DNA of 64,000 bases from Companilactobacillus mishanensis (lineage in GTDB: Bacteria > Bacillota > Bacilli > Lactobacillales > Lactobacillaceae): assembly GCF_003946505.1 (NCBI RefSeq), contig NZ_RHON01000003.1:1-64000 (forward strand), in the 5' to 3' direction. The notes under the pieces were generated by a model. The model worked only from the letters and a program-made list of their open reading frames with translations. It ran no database searches and had not been told where the DNA came from. A program made the position numbers and the translations under genes. Below are positions 1 to 8,218 of this stretch, in pieces. Position 1 is the stretch's first letter, and each line of letters begins with the position of its first letter.

Positions 1-39
1 TTATTTAAGTGTGCCCAAAATCGTTCATATTTTGAATAG

Positions 40-76
40 AAAAAAAGACATGGGCCTTGACCTAAGACCACATGTC
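40..76 (-). terminator. Rho-independent terminator of the rib operon
   Basis: Read on the minus strand, a GACATG-TGG / CC-CATGTC stem is followed by a run of seven T. It lies just past the ribH stop codon, as expected for the end of the riboflavin operon. Confidence 0.7.
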
Positions 77-109
77 TAAAAATTAATTTTCTGGAATCGG
101 AAGCCAACT

Positions 110-571
110 TCAAATCTTCTTTTCCAAATTAATCATCTCTAAAACACCTGAAGCACAATCGGAACCCTTGTTGCCAACCTTACCGCCAGCTCGATTGAGT
201 GCCTGATCCATATCATCAGTAGCCAAAACGCCGTACATAACCGGAACATCCCCATGCAACGAAACTTCAGCTATACCATTCGCAGACACAGCACAAACAT
301 AATCAAAATGGGCTGTTTCCCCACGAACTACTGCCCCAAGGGTAATTATTCCGTCAACTTTCCCACTATCAGATAGTTTCTTTGTCACTCTTGGTATTTC
401 AACTGCACCTGGCACCCACAAGGTAGTAATATCATCTTCTGCTACGCCATATTTTTGCAACTCATTGAGTGCTCCGGAAAGTAGTTTACCTGTTACTAAT
501 TCATTGAATTGTGCGACTACTATTCCAATTTTTAAGCCTTTGCCGTCAATTTGTCCACGTATTTCTGCCAT
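110..571 (-). CDS. ribH: 6,7-dimethyl-8-ribityllumazine synthase
   Basis: Cytoplasmic enzyme of riboflavin synthesis that condenses 5-amino-6-ribitylaminouracil with dihydroxybutanone phosphate to form lumazine. The product has 153 residues, normal for the family. Visible family features are the N-terminal IGIVVAQFNELVTGKLL segment, the VPGAVEIP turn near residue 55, the phosphate-binding GAVVRGETAHFDYV loop near residues 80-93 and GVLATDD near residue 115. It is the last gene of the rib operon and starts one base after the ribBA stop; its GCGAGG ribosome site lies in the ribBA tail, so translation is probably coupled. Expression should follow the upstream FMN riboswitch. Confidence 0.97.
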   Translation of the reverse strand: MAEIRGQIDGKGLKIGIVVAQFNELVTGKLLSGALNELQKYGVAEDDITTLWVPGAVEIPRVTKKLSDSGKVDGIITLGAVVRGETAHFDYVCAVSANGIAEVSLHGDVPVMYGVLATDDMDQALNRAGGKVGNKGSDCASGVLEMINLEKKI

Positions 572-572
572 C

Positions 573-1790
573 CTAATTTACCTCGCTTAATAAGTGATGA
601 AACTTAATTTTCTTAGTCTCTAAATATCTGATATTTTCCTTTGTTGGCTTTGTCTCGATTGGAATTCTTTTATCAACTTTAATTCCTAATTCTTCGAGCT
701 TTTCAACTTTGTCAGGATTATTTGTCATCAATTCAACGTGATCAACGTTTTGAATTTTCAAAATAGATGCAGCTAAACCATAATCACGTTCGTCTGGCTT
801 GAATCCAAGTTTTACATTTGCTTCAACAGTGTCAAAGCCTTGTTCTTGTAATTCATAGGCCTTCAGTTTGTTTTCTAGACCAATGCCTCTGCCTTCTTGC
901 CGGAGATACAGAACAGCTCCTGATCCATTCTTTTCAATTGTTTCTAGGGCTGTCTGTAATTGTTGCCCGCAGTCACATCGTTTTGATCCGAAAATATCTC
1001 CAGTTAAGCATTCTGAGTGCATCCTGAAAAGTAGTGGATCTGCTCCCTTGATATCACCTTTGGAAATCAATAATGTGGGCTCGTCAGTTTCGTTCACCTT
1101 GTAAGCTTTCATCTGAAAATCGCCGTATTTTGTTGGCAACTTAACGTCAGCAATCTCTTTTATATAACTAGTATCTTTCATGCGACGATATTCAATAATA
1201 TCTTCGATTGTGATCAACTGCATATCATTTTCTTCGGCAATCACTCGTAAGTCTTTCAAACGAGCCATTGTTCCGCTCTTCTTTACGACTTCGCAAATAT
1301 ATGCAACGGGAGAACCGCCAGCTAATTTTGCCAAATCAACCGCAGCTTCAGTATGTCCGGTACGTTCGAAGATTCCATTCTTAGCAGCAATCAGTGGAAA
1401 AATATGCCCTGGATGGAAAAAGTCATCGTAACTACTATTGGGATTTGCTAAAGCGTTGATTGTTTTTGCACGATCGAAAGCAGAAATTCCGGTAGTAGTT
1501 GTTTTCGCATCAGTACTGATAGTAAATGCGGTACCAAAAGCATCTTCGCCATCTGGCACCATCGGTGTCAATTTCAATCTTTCACCATATTCATGGGACA
1601 TTGGGACACACAACAAACCTCTGGCATGTGTGATCATTTTATTGACAGTCTCGCCTGTAGCAAAGTCTGCTAAACCGACCATATCTCCTTCAGACTCTCG
1701 GTCAGGGGAATCAGCAACGATGATCAATTTTCCTTTTTTCAATTCTTCTAGAGCACTCTCTACTGTTGAAATTATTTCTTTACTTTGCAT
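573..1790 (-). CDS. ribBA: Bifunctional DHBP synthase / GTP cyclohydrolase II
   Basis: Supplies both branches of riboflavin synthesis. The N-terminal half (about residues 1-205) makes dihydroxybutanone phosphate from ribulose-5-phosphate and keeps the acidic DRESEGDM loop near residue 30 and the RTGHTEAAVDL signature near residue 145. The C-terminal half (about 206-405) opens GTP and has the zinc-binding Cys set in HSECLTGDIFGSKRCDCG and the RQEGRGIGL motif. The 405-residue length is normal for the fused Gram-positive enzyme. It overlaps the end of ribE by 11 bp, so the two are likely translationally coupled. No missing catalytic residue was noticed. Confidence 0.97.
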   Translation of the reverse strand: MQSKEIISTVESALEELKKGKLIIVADSPDRESEGDMVGLADFATGETVNKMITHARGLLCVPMSHEYGERLKLTPMVPDGEDAFGTAFTISTDAKTTTTGISAFDRAKTINALANPNSSYDDFFHPGHIFPLIAAKNGIFERTGHTEAAVDLAKLAGGSPVAYICEVVKKSGTMARLKDLRVIAEENDMQLITIEDIIEYRRMKDTSYIKEIADVKLPTKYGDFQMKAYKVNETDEPTLLISKGDIKGADPLLFRMHSECLTGDIFGSKRCDCGQQLQTALETIEKNGSGAVLYLRQEGRGIGLENKLKAYELQEQGFDTVEANVKLGFKPDERDYGLAASILKIQNVDHVELMTNNPDKVEKLEELGIKVDKRIPIETKPTKENIRYLETKKIKFHHLLSEVN

Positions 1791-2388
1791 AATCGTAACC
1801 TCCGACTTTCGAATCTAAAATATATTTTCCTAAAATATCTACTTCTAAATTTGCTGTTTGATTAATTTTTAATTTACCCAAAACGGTATGTTCCAGTGTG
1901 AAAGGTATCAGTGAGACTTGGAACGTATCATCACCCACACTAGATACGGTAAGGCTTACTCCATCGATCGCCACTGAACCTTTTTCAACGATATATTTGC
2001 AATATTCTTCTGGAACTTTGAACGTTAAAACGCTAGAATTCTGGTCTGTTTGTTTATCGACCAATGCCATCGTTGTGTCAACGTGTCCAAGAACAAAATG
2101 TCCATCCAGCTTGTCACTGGCACCAAGTGCTGGTTCGATATCCACGTGGTCATTTATTTCTAAATTGCCCAAATTGGTACGACGAAAAGTCTCTGGCATT
2201 GCCTCAACTTTGAAACCATTAGTCAGTTTTTCGATGACTGTTAAACAAGTTCCGTTGATTGCGATGCTGTTGCCTAAATTCATATCAGCTGAACTCAATT
2301 GATGTAATTTAACAGACAATTCGAATGTTTCTTGCTTTTTCTTGATGTCAGAAACAGTTCCAACATCTTTGATTATTCCAGTAAACAT
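1780..2388 (-). CDS. ribE: Riboflavin synthase alpha chain
   Basis: Dismutates two molecules of dimethyl-ribityllumazine into riboflavin and aminoribitylaminouracil. The 202-residue protein has the diagnostic MFTGIIKDVGTV start and two lumazine-binding repeats, the first around residues 1-95 (IAINGTCLTV) and the second around 98-190 (VAIDGVSLTV). It sits second in the rib operon, overlapping ribD by one base and ribBA by 11 bp, a tightly packed arrangement controlled by the FMN riboswitch upstream of ribD. Some databases call this gene ribC in Firmicutes. Confidence 0.96.
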   Translation of the reverse strand: MFTGIIKDVGTVSDIKKKQETFELSVKLHQLSSADMNLGNSIAINGTCLTVIEKLTNGFKVEAMPETFRRTNLGNLEINDHVDIEPALGASDKLDGHFVLGHVDTTMALVDKQTDQNSSVLTFKVPEEYCKYIVEKGSVAIDGVSLTVSSVGDDTFQVSLIPFTLEHTVLGKLKINQTANLEVDILGKYILDSKVGGYDYAK

Positions 2389-3449
2389 TATTCTGACCTC
2401 CGTGATTCGATTTTAAAATCGTCGCCTAGTTGGGTAATTTGAACTTTATCAAATTTAATTTCTGAAGATGGGTAATCAGCATATACTGCTGGTAAACCAT
2501 GGCCTCCCAGGATAATCGGTGCTTGATAAATAATGATCTTATCGACTAATTTTTCTTTGACAAAATCTGCATGTATCCTACTTCCACCTTCAACTAGCAA
2601 TGATTCAATATTGTTTTTAGCTAACAACTTGACGACCTTATCGGGAGTCCAAGTATCACTGACAAAAACTTCAATATTGTCAGGGAGTTTCCGATTAGAT
2701 TCGGTGCGACTCAAGATCCATAATTTAGCCCCAGATGGTTTAAAAATATTCAAATCCTGACTCAACTTATTAACGTCATAAACTGCAACCACTCTTATCG
2801 GTGGAAAATCCAAATCTTGATTGCGAACTGTTAAATACGGATCATCAATCTCCAAAGTGTGTTGACCGATCATAATTGCTTGATTAGCTGCGCGAACATT
2901 TTGCGAATCCAGATATGCCGCTTTTCCTGTCAAAATAGTTCTTTCATGGTTAGACTGGTTTATCTTGCCATCCAGAGATATCGCATATTTAACGGTTACT
3001 AGCGGACGCTTATTTTGATAATAAAAAATATATGCTTCGTTGATTCCACCCGTTTGATTTAGGACATCAACTTCCACATTGTGATCCTGTAAATATTTGA
3101 TACCATTCCCACTGACTATTGGATTCGGATCTTGCATCCCAATCACGACATGTTTGATTCCAACTTCGACTACCTTTTGCACACACGGAGGAGTCTTCCC
3201 AAAATGAGAACAAGGTTCCAATGTGACATACATTGTGGAATCTTCGGCATCCTTAATATTTTCTAAATGATTTAGCGTGTTGACTTCGGCATGAGGACCA
3301 CCAAATTTCTCATGATGACCTTTTGCTAAAACTTGATTATTTTTGACAATAATCGCACCAACTTGGGGATTGGTCCAAGTAGATTCACCTTGCTTTGCCT
3401 CTTCAAACGCTAAATCCATAAAACTTTGATTGATCAAAATCTCATTCAC
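2388..3449 (-). CDS. ribD: Bifunctional diaminohydroxyphosphoribosylaminopyrimidine deaminase / aminouracil-phosphate reductase
   Basis: Carries out the second and third steps of the GTP branch of riboflavin synthesis. The deaminase domain (about residues 1-145) has the zinc motif HAEVNTL and the paired Cys motif PCSHFGKTPPC. The reductase domain (about 146-353) contains VKYAISLDGKI and LLVEGGSRIHADF. It is the first gene of the operon, 5 bp after the attenuator hairpin. The start is not comfortable: the frame opens with GTG at 3449 directly after GAGG, too close for an ideal ribosome site. The family alignment still requires residues upstream of Met11, so a non-ATG start near here is likely. 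Confidence 0.93.
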   Translation of the reverse strand: MNEILINQSFMDLAFEEAKQGESTWTNPQVGAIIVKNNQVLAKGHHEKFGGPHAEVNTLNHLENIKDAEDSTMYVTLEPCSHFGKTPPCVQKVVEVGIKHVVIGMQDPNPIVSGNGIKYLQDHNVEVDVLNQTGGINEAYIFYYQNKRPLVTVKYAISLDGKINQSNHERTILTGKAAYLDSQNVRAANQAIMIGQHTLEIDDPYLTVRNQDLDFPPIRVVAVYDVNKLSQDLNIFKPSGAKLWILSRTESNRKLPDNIEVFVSDTWTPDKVVKLLAKNNIESLLVEGGSRIHADFVKEKLVDKIIIYQAPIILGGHGLPAVYADYPSSEIKFDKVQITQLGDDFKIESRRSE

Positions 3450-3453
3450 CTCA

Positions 3454-3483
3454 CAAAAAAAGACCCCGCATAGAAATGCGGGG
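3454..3483 (-). terminator. Expression-platform terminator of the FMN riboswitch
   Basis: A perfect 8-bp GC-rich stem, CCCCGCAT-AGAA-ATGCGGGG, is followed on the minus strand by seven T. It lies between the FMN aptamer and ribD, where FMN binding would be expected to favour termination. Confidence 0.85.
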
Positions 3484-3570
3484 CCACATTATTTATATAA
3501 GCCAAATAAGATTTCATACGAGAACCTGGTGACTCTAATTCGCCACTTATGGTATGAAAAATTACATTTT

Positions 3571-3697
3571 TTCTTCTCCCATCCAGACTTTAACTGTCGG
3601 TCCTAGAATCTCACTAGGTCAACCACGCATAGCATGGGTCACGGACTTAAGCTTACACTTTTACCGTCGGTCGGGAATCTCACCCTGCCCCGAAGAA
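3571..3697 (-). promoter_or_regulatory. FMN riboswitch (RFN element)
   Basis: Read on the minus strand, the aptamer core is recognisable in order: TTCGGGGCAGGGTGAGATTC, CCGACCGACGGT, AGTCCGTGACCC, GGTTGACCTAGTGAGATTCT, AGGACCGACAGTTAAAGTCT and GGATGGGAGAAG. These are the conserved RFN box segments. The element lies about 120 bp upstream of ribD with a terminator between them, so it should switch off rib transcription when FMN is plentiful. Confidence 0.97.
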
Positions 3698-3719
3698 ATC
3701 TATTTAGTTGTTATTTTGT

Positions 3720-3748
3720 ATACTAGCACTCATATTTTTTTAAAACAA
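3720..3748 (-). promoter_or_regulatory. Probable sigma-A promoter of the rib operon
   Basis: On the minus strand, TTGTTT and TAGTAT are separated by 17 bp and lie about 25 bp upstream of the RFN aptamer. Placement fits; the boxes are imperfect. Confidence 0.5.
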
Positions 3749-3757
3749 TACAATTTG

Positions 3758-4897
3758 TTAAATTTTTGAAAGCGCTTGTTTAATATCTTCAATCAAATCT
3801 TCCTCATCCTCAACTCCGACAGAAAGTCTGATCAACTCGTCTTTGATACCATTTTTTATTCTGATATCACGTGGAATTGAACTGTGAGTCATGACTGCTG
3901 GAATTTCAACAAGACTCTCAATACCACCTAAACTCTCAGCTAAATCAATGATTTGAAGACTTTCAACAAACTTTTTAGCATCCAAACCAGGTTGAAGTTC
4001 AAACGACAACATTGCACCGAATCCACTCATTTGCTTCTTGGCAATCTCGAAGCCAGCACTGTTTGGATTACCAGGATAGTATATATTGGCAATCTTATCG
4101 TTTTTATCCAAGAAATCATAAATAGCTTTGGCATTTTCTTGATGAACACGCATCCTGACACCCAGAGTCTTGATTCCACGCATCAATAGCCAACTGTCAT
4201 CAGGTCCAAGCACACTACCAATAGAATTTTGTAAGAAAGCCAATCCTTCGGCAATCTTTGGATCATTTGTGACAGCCAAACCAGCGACAACATCACTGTG
4301 ACCACCAAGATATTTAGTAGCACTATGAACAACGATATCTGCTCCAAGAGTCAATGGATTTTGATTGTATGGTGTGGCAAATGTATTATCAACGATTGTC
4401 TTAATATCATGTGATTTAGCGATTTTAGCAATGGCTGCAATATCAGAAACTCTCAATAAAGGATTAGTTGGCGTTTCTAGATAAACTGCAACAGTCTTAT
4501 CAGTGATAGCGTGGCGGATCTCGTCAAGATTTGTAGTATCGACCACTGTGAATTCCAGTCCAAATCTCTTCAAAACTTTGTTGATCAAACGGAATGTTCC
4601 ACCATAGATATCGTTACCAACGACAATGTGGTCTCCAGCTGAAAACAATGAAAATGCTGCATGAATTGCTGCTGAACCAGAAGCAAAAGCAAAGCCATCA
4701 GTTCCATCCTCTATTTCAGCAATCAAGGCTTCCAAAGCTGCTCTTGTAGGGTTTCCAGTACGACCATATTCCCATTTGGGCTCGCCACCAAGCACGTGTT
4801 GATGGAAAGTTGATGATCTATAAACTGGGATTGAAACTGCTCCTGTTTCTTTGTCCTCGCTGATGCCACCGTGAATTAATTTAGTATTGAATTTCAT
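3758..4897 (-). CDS. PLP-dependent cystathionine gamma-lyase / gamma-synthase family enzyme
   Basis: Cys/Met metabolism PLP enzyme of 379 residues. The PLP-binding lysine is in HSATKYLGGHSDV (about residue 195), and the YGRTGNPT, ASGSAAIHA and VDNTFATP motifs are present. Located 17 bp behind cysK in the same operon, it most likely serves reverse transsulfuration, making cysteine from cystathionine, or cystathionine formation. The sequence alone does not separate lyase from synthase. The start has a good AGAGGAG site. Expression is probably set by the Cys-codon leader upstream of cysK. Confidence 0.9.
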   Translation of the reverse strand: MKFNTKLIHGGISEDKETGAVSIPVYRSSTFHQHVLGGEPKWEYGRTGNPTRAALEALIAEIEDGTDGFAFASGSAAIHAAFSLFSAGDHIVVGNDIYGGTFRLINKVLKRFGLEFTVVDTTNLDEIRHAITDKTVAVYLETPTNPLLRVSDIAAIAKIAKSHDIKTIVDNTFATPYNQNPLTLGADIVVHSATKYLGGHSDVVAGLAVTNDPKIAEGLAFLQNSIGSVLGPDDSWLLMRGIKTLGVRMRVHQENAKAIYDFLDKNDKIANIYYPGNPNSAGFEIAKKQMSGFGAMLSFELQPGLDAKKFVESLQIIDLAESLGGIESLVEIPAVMTHSSIPRDIRIKNGIKDELIRLSVGVEDEEDLIEDIKQALSKI

Positions 4898-4914
4898 AAT
4901 AAGTTTTCTCCTCT

Positions 4915-5826
4915 TTATCCATATATTTTTTTACTTAAATAACGTTCGCTTGAATCTGGGAAAATTGTAACGATGGTAGAATATTCCGGTAATTCTGCTG
5001 CGAGTTGCATGGCCGCAGCTAAAGCCGCTCCACTGGAGCTACCAGCAAACACTCCCTCATTGTCAGCCAACCATTTTACATAGTAAAACGCATCGTCATC
5101 GCTAATAGTTTTAACAGAATCAACTGTGATATCTTCGAAAAATGGTGGGACGAATTCCACCCCGATACCTTCAGTGCGATGATCATGTTCCTCACCACTA
5201 TTTAAAATCGAGCCTTCAGGTTCAACTGTAACTGCCTTCATATCAGGAAACTTTTCTTGCAGTGATTGTGTTACACCAACAAATGTTCCACCGCTTCCTG
5301 AACCAGCAATAAATGCATCAATCGTTGTATCTTTTAAATCATCGAGAATTTCGGGACCTAATGTTTTGTAATAAGCTTCTGGATTGGCAGGATTCTCAAA
5401 CTGCATTGGCACGTATGAGTTATCAATTTCAGCTGAAAGTCCCTTTGCTTTAGCCATCGCACCCTTGATTCCATCTTCTGATGGAGTATGAATTATTTCA
5501 GCTCCTAAAGCTTTCATCAAGGTTTGCTTTTCTTGACTGAATTTCTCAGGAACAACCAACTTAACTGGTAAATGATATTGTTGAGCTGCCAAAGCAACTC
5601 CTATGCCGGTGTTTCCAGCAGTTGGTTCGATGATTGTAGTACCATCTTTTATCTTGCCAATCTTTCGTCCGTTCTCGATCAGATTCATCCCCAATCGATC
5701 CTTAACAGATCCACCAGGGTTGAACATTTCTAATTTCGCAAAAATCTTTATGTTATTGGGTGCGTCAATATTTAACTTTAATAATGGCGTATTACCAATT
5801 GTTTGATAAATATTATTTACTAACAT
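4915..5826 (-). CDS. cysK: Cysteine synthase / cystathionine beta-synthase family (CysK type)
   Basis: PLP enzyme that adds sulfide, or homocysteine in some lactobacilli, to an activated serine. The 303-residue product starts at the ATG at 5826, preceded by GGAGAGGG; an in-frame start 10 codons upstream lacks such a site. Visible motifs are the PLP lysine in [11 protein letters not shown], the substrate loop [11 protein letters not shown] and the phosphate loop GSGSGGTF. In Lactobacillaceae this type is often paired with a cystathionine lyase, as here, for methionine-to-cysteine conversion. It is the first full gene after the attenuator leader. Confidence 0.92.
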   Translation of the reverse strand: MLVNNIYQTIGNTPLLKLNIDAPNNIKIFAKLEMFNPGGSVKDRLGMNLIENGRKIGKIKDGTTIIEPTAGNTGIGVALAAQQYHLPVKLVVPEKFSQEKQTLMKALGAEIIHTPSEDGIKGAMAKAKGLSAEIDNSYVPMQFENPANPEAYYKTLGPEILDDLKDTTIDAFIAGSGSGGTFVGVTQSLQEKFPDMKAVTVEPEGSILNSGEEHDHRTEGIGVEFVPPFFEDITVDSVKTISDDDAFYYVKWLADNEGVFAGSSSGAALAAAMQLAAELPEYSTIVTIFPDSSERYLSKKIYG

Positions 5827-5850
5827 TTTTCCCTCTCCAATTTTCAAAAG

Positions 5851-5890
5851 ATACAAAAAGGGTGCAAATTCGATTACGAATCTGCACCCT
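5851..5890 (-). terminator. Leader terminator (attenuator) ahead of cysK
   Basis: On the minus strand a 14-bp stem (AGGGTGCAGATTCG / CGAATTTGCACCCT, one G-U pair, TAAT loop) is followed by five T. It stands 40 nt after the stop codon of the Cys leader peptide and 34 nt before cysK, so it would stop transcription before the structural genes. Confidence 0.85.
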
Positions 5891-5929
5891 ACACGATTGT
5901 CTGATTTAAAGTTTTACCTAAAGAGAAAA

Positions 5930-6007
5930 TTAGGCACACAAACCAGTGGATCGCATAAGATGCGAGCCACAACAACAATTATTAAATTGTACGTTTGTGT
6001 AAGCCAT
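5930..6007 (-). CDS. Putative cysteine-codon leader peptide (25 aa) of the cysK operon
   Basis: A short reading frame with an excellent GGAGGAG ribosome site 7 nt before ATG. It encodes MAYTNVQFNNCCCG followed by SHLMRSTGLCA and a stop. Three consecutive TGT codons (residues 11-13) and a fourth Cys at residue 24 give 16 percent Cys, extreme for this protein set. A perfect hairpin TCGCAT-CTT-ATGCGA begins just after the Cys run, and an intrinsic terminator follows the stop. The layout is that of classical amino acid attenuation: low charged tRNA-Cys would stall the ribosome on the Cys codons and change the downstream fold. The mechanism is inferred; the peptide and hairpins are seen directly. 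Confidence 0.75.
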   Translation of the reverse strand: MAYTNVQFNNCCCGSHLMRSTGLCA

Positions 6008-6038
6008 AATTGAACTCCTCCAGTTGATTTATGAGTTA

Positions 6039-6067
6039 ACATTATATTTCTTTATTAATTTTGTCAA
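6039..6067 (-). promoter_or_regulatory. Promoter of the cys leader / cysK operon
   Basis: On the minus strand a perfect TTGACA is followed by TATAAT after 15 bp, or by TAATGT after 17 bp. The predicted start is about 25 nt upstream of the leader ATG, which places the leader peptide at the very beginning of the transcript. Confidence 0.75.
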
Positions 6068-6075
6068 ATGAAATA

Positions 6076-7659
6076 TCAATCTTGTTGATTTATTGGATCC
6101 AACACTAATGATTCCGATAAAAGGATTTCACTGTGTAATGCGTAGAGATAGTTATTGTCAAAACGATGTTCTAACGAAACATCATGTAAATATTCACGTT
6201 CAACATCGAATGCATACATCAAAGCACGTCTTTCATCTAGACGCTGTTTTTCATCAAAATTGAATCTATTCTGATTGACCGCACGCCACTGATGTAAAAA
6301 GTCACGCATACCATTTTTAGTATTTTGATCTCTTAAATCATAAATGACAGACTTACGAACATTTTTATCAATATCCATTTCATTAACACAAGCAATTCCT
6401 CGTTTGACCATTTCATCACGAATTTCATCGACTTGCTTCAATATGTCTGAATCATCTGGAATCCCAGGAAGAATAAATTTGAACAATATGGTTGGGACTA
6501 TCATGCTCAAAATTATTACGATGGTTTCAATCAAAATCAATAAATCATAGTTAGTTTTACCCACAACTTGGCTACTTACACTGAATACCATTGCCAGTGT
6601 AACGGCGCCATGAATTCCCCCAAGTGCAAAAACGACCGCATCATTAACAGTATTGTGGATGATAAATTTTGCATAAGCGAATCTTATTATCAGTGAAACT
6701 AGATAAATAATAATTCCGATCCACAGCCAGTCCAGGGAGTCCGTAATTTCATGAAAGTTATCTCTGACGATGCGAACCAATGTGATACCTAAAGTAACGA
6801 AAACAAAGCTGTTCAAAACTTCTGAAATAAATAGCATCAACTGAGTTCCCAAATGAAATTGATGCGATGAAGAAAATCGACTACGACTAGCTTCACTATT
6901 GCTGATCAATCCGGCGCAAACGACTGCAATGATTCCGGAAACGTGTATTTCTTCAGCAAAATAATAAACCAGAAACGGTGTTAGCAAGAAGATGATCGTC
7001 TGTGATGAAATTACGTTTACTTTCGTACGAACCAACATTTGTCTAAACAGCATGACTAAATAACCGAACACGCCTCCAAAAACCATCCCACCAACTGCTG
7101 AAATCAAGAAGTTGGATACGTTCAATCCGAATGATAGATGCCCAGTTTGTAGCCATGTAAGCCCAGCTGCCAACAAGATAATTCCAGTTGCATCGTTGAA
7201 TAATGATTCCATTTTCAAATTATTTCCGACTCCTTCAGGAATCTTTCGTCCTTCAACTACGGAATCAAACGCGGTGGCATCTGTAGGTGTACTGATGGCA
7301 GCCATAACCAACGTAAATGGAAATACTAATCCAAAAGCCAAATTGATCGACCATCCAACTAAAATCGCCGTGACAACTGCAAGAACGACTGACATTCCGA
7401 TAATGGTTTTTGCTTGTGTCCTCACGGTGAAATTTCTAGTCCCCTGACCTTCGAAAAATAGCAATGGAGCAATGATTGCAAACATAAATATTTCATTATT
7501 AAAGTCTAAAATTAGTTTATCTGTAAATGGAATAAGCCCCAAGAGGATTCCCATCGCTAGATTTATGTATGTGTTTGATATTCCCGGAGTAAACTTTGCC
7601 AAAATATTTGCTATGGCAATCGCAATAACGATAACTCCAGAAGATATAAGTATTGACAT
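6076..7659 (-). CDS. Cation:proton antiporter, CPA1/NhaP-like
   Basis: Membrane antiporter of 527 residues, probably exchanging Na+ (or K+) for H+. About the first 410 residues form 11-13 hydrophobic segments. The family motifs include FFEGQGTRN (near residue 70), a STPTDATAFDSV segment with the membrane Asp, FNDATGIILL and ALGGIHGAVTLAM. The last 120 residues are charged and cytoplasmic, probably regulatory. It lies 25 bp behind the MarR gene on the same strand and may share its transcript. The transported ion cannot be told from sequence. Confidence 0.9.
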   Translation of the reverse strand: MSILISSGVIVIAIAIANILAKFTPGISNTYINLAMGILLGLIPFTDKLILDFNNEIFMFAIIAPLLFFEGQGTRNFTVRTQAKTIIGMSVVLAVVTAILVGWSINLAFGLVFPFTLVMAAISTPTDATAFDSVVEGRKIPEGVGNNLKMESLFNDATGIILLAAGLTWLQTGHLSFGLNVSNFLISAVGGMVFGGVFGYLVMLFRQMLVRTKVNVISSQTIIFLLTPFLVYYFAEEIHVSGIIAVVCAGLISNSEASRSRFSSSHQFHLGTQLMLFISEVLNSFVFVTLGITLVRIVRDNFHEITDSLDWLWIGIIIYLVSLIIRFAYAKFIIHNTVNDAVVFALGGIHGAVTLAMVFSVSSQVVGKTNYDLLILIETIVIILSMIVPTILFKFILPGIPDDSDILKQVDEIRDEMVKRGIACVNEMDIDKNVRKSVIYDLRDQNTKNGMRDFLHQWRAVNQNRFNFDEKQRLDERRALMYAFDVEREYLHDVSLEHRFDNNYLYALHSEILLSESLVLDPINQQD

Positions 7660-7684
7660 TATCCTTGTCCCCCTGAACTATTTT

Positions 7685-8110
7685 CTAATCCTCAAAAATC
7701 CCTGAAATATTCTTTAGCCCCTGTTTCACAGCTGCAACATTCTCTACACCAACAGCTTCAGAAATTTTTGTTTCAGTATTAGAGAAATAAGTATGTATCT
7801 GTTCTGATAATCGACGTGCTTTTGGCGTCAAAATCAATCTCTTCAACCTGGCGTCATTTTGCATTGGAACTCTGACTAGCAGGTCACGTTTCTCCATTAA
7901 TTTTAGCGCACTTGTTGCACTGGCACGACGAATATTGAATTCATTTTCGATATTTTTCTGAAAAATATTCTGATCATTTTCATAACGTGATATGTAATCA
8001 ATGATACTAATTTGCATACCAGTCAAATCAAGTGTTTGCGCGAATTTATCAGCATCACGAGCAATAACGTTGTTTGCTTGTTTGATTAAAATTCCAAATA
8101 TTCTATCCAT
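7685..8110 (-). CDS. MarR-family transcriptional regulator
   Basis: A 141-residue winged-helix regulator. The recognition-helix region IRRASATSALKLMEKRDLLVR and the wing PMQNDARLKRLILTPKAR (residues about 65-110) fit the MarR family. It is divergent from the multidrug transporter at 8219, the usual layout in which MarR represses itself and the pump, and is followed by the antiporter. Dyads in the 108-bp shared promoter region are candidate operators. The inducing ligand is unknown. Confidence 0.92.
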   Translation of the reverse strand: MDRIFGILIKQANNVIARDADKFAQTLDLTGMQISIIDYISRYENDQNIFQKNIENEFNIRRASATSALKLMEKRDLLVRVPMQNDARLKRLILTPKARRLSEQIHTYFSNTETKISEAVGVENVAAVKQGLKNISGIFED

Positions 8111-8218
8111 TATTTAGCCTCGTAGTTTGATTTCTAACTAAATTTATACTAGCACAACCTTCTGTAATTATGTTATAACTATTTGGATTAGTTCGAATTC
8201 TAACAATTAGGAGGGAAT
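8111..8218. promoter_or_regulatory. Divergent promoter/operator region between marR and the MFS gene
   Basis: Contains the perfect palindrome GTTATAAC at 8172-8179 and an imperfect dyad TTAG-TTCGAA-TT-CTAA at 8188-8203, both plausible MarR operators. AGGAGGG at 8208-8214 is the ribosome site of the transporter. Confidence 0.4.

Noticed and set aside
818..1818. Several plus-strand reading frames opposite ribBA
   Set aside because: They mirror the codon structure of a clearly real gene, lack ribosome sites and show no family pattern.
3554..3769. A plus-strand reading frame over the rib leader
   Set aside because: It is the complement of the FMN riboswitch, whose conserved blocks are all recognisable on the other strand.
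5824..5856. A ten-codon N-terminal extension of cysK
   Set aside because: The extension has no ribosome site and runs into the attenuator terminator; the inner ATG has GGAGAGGG at the right distance.
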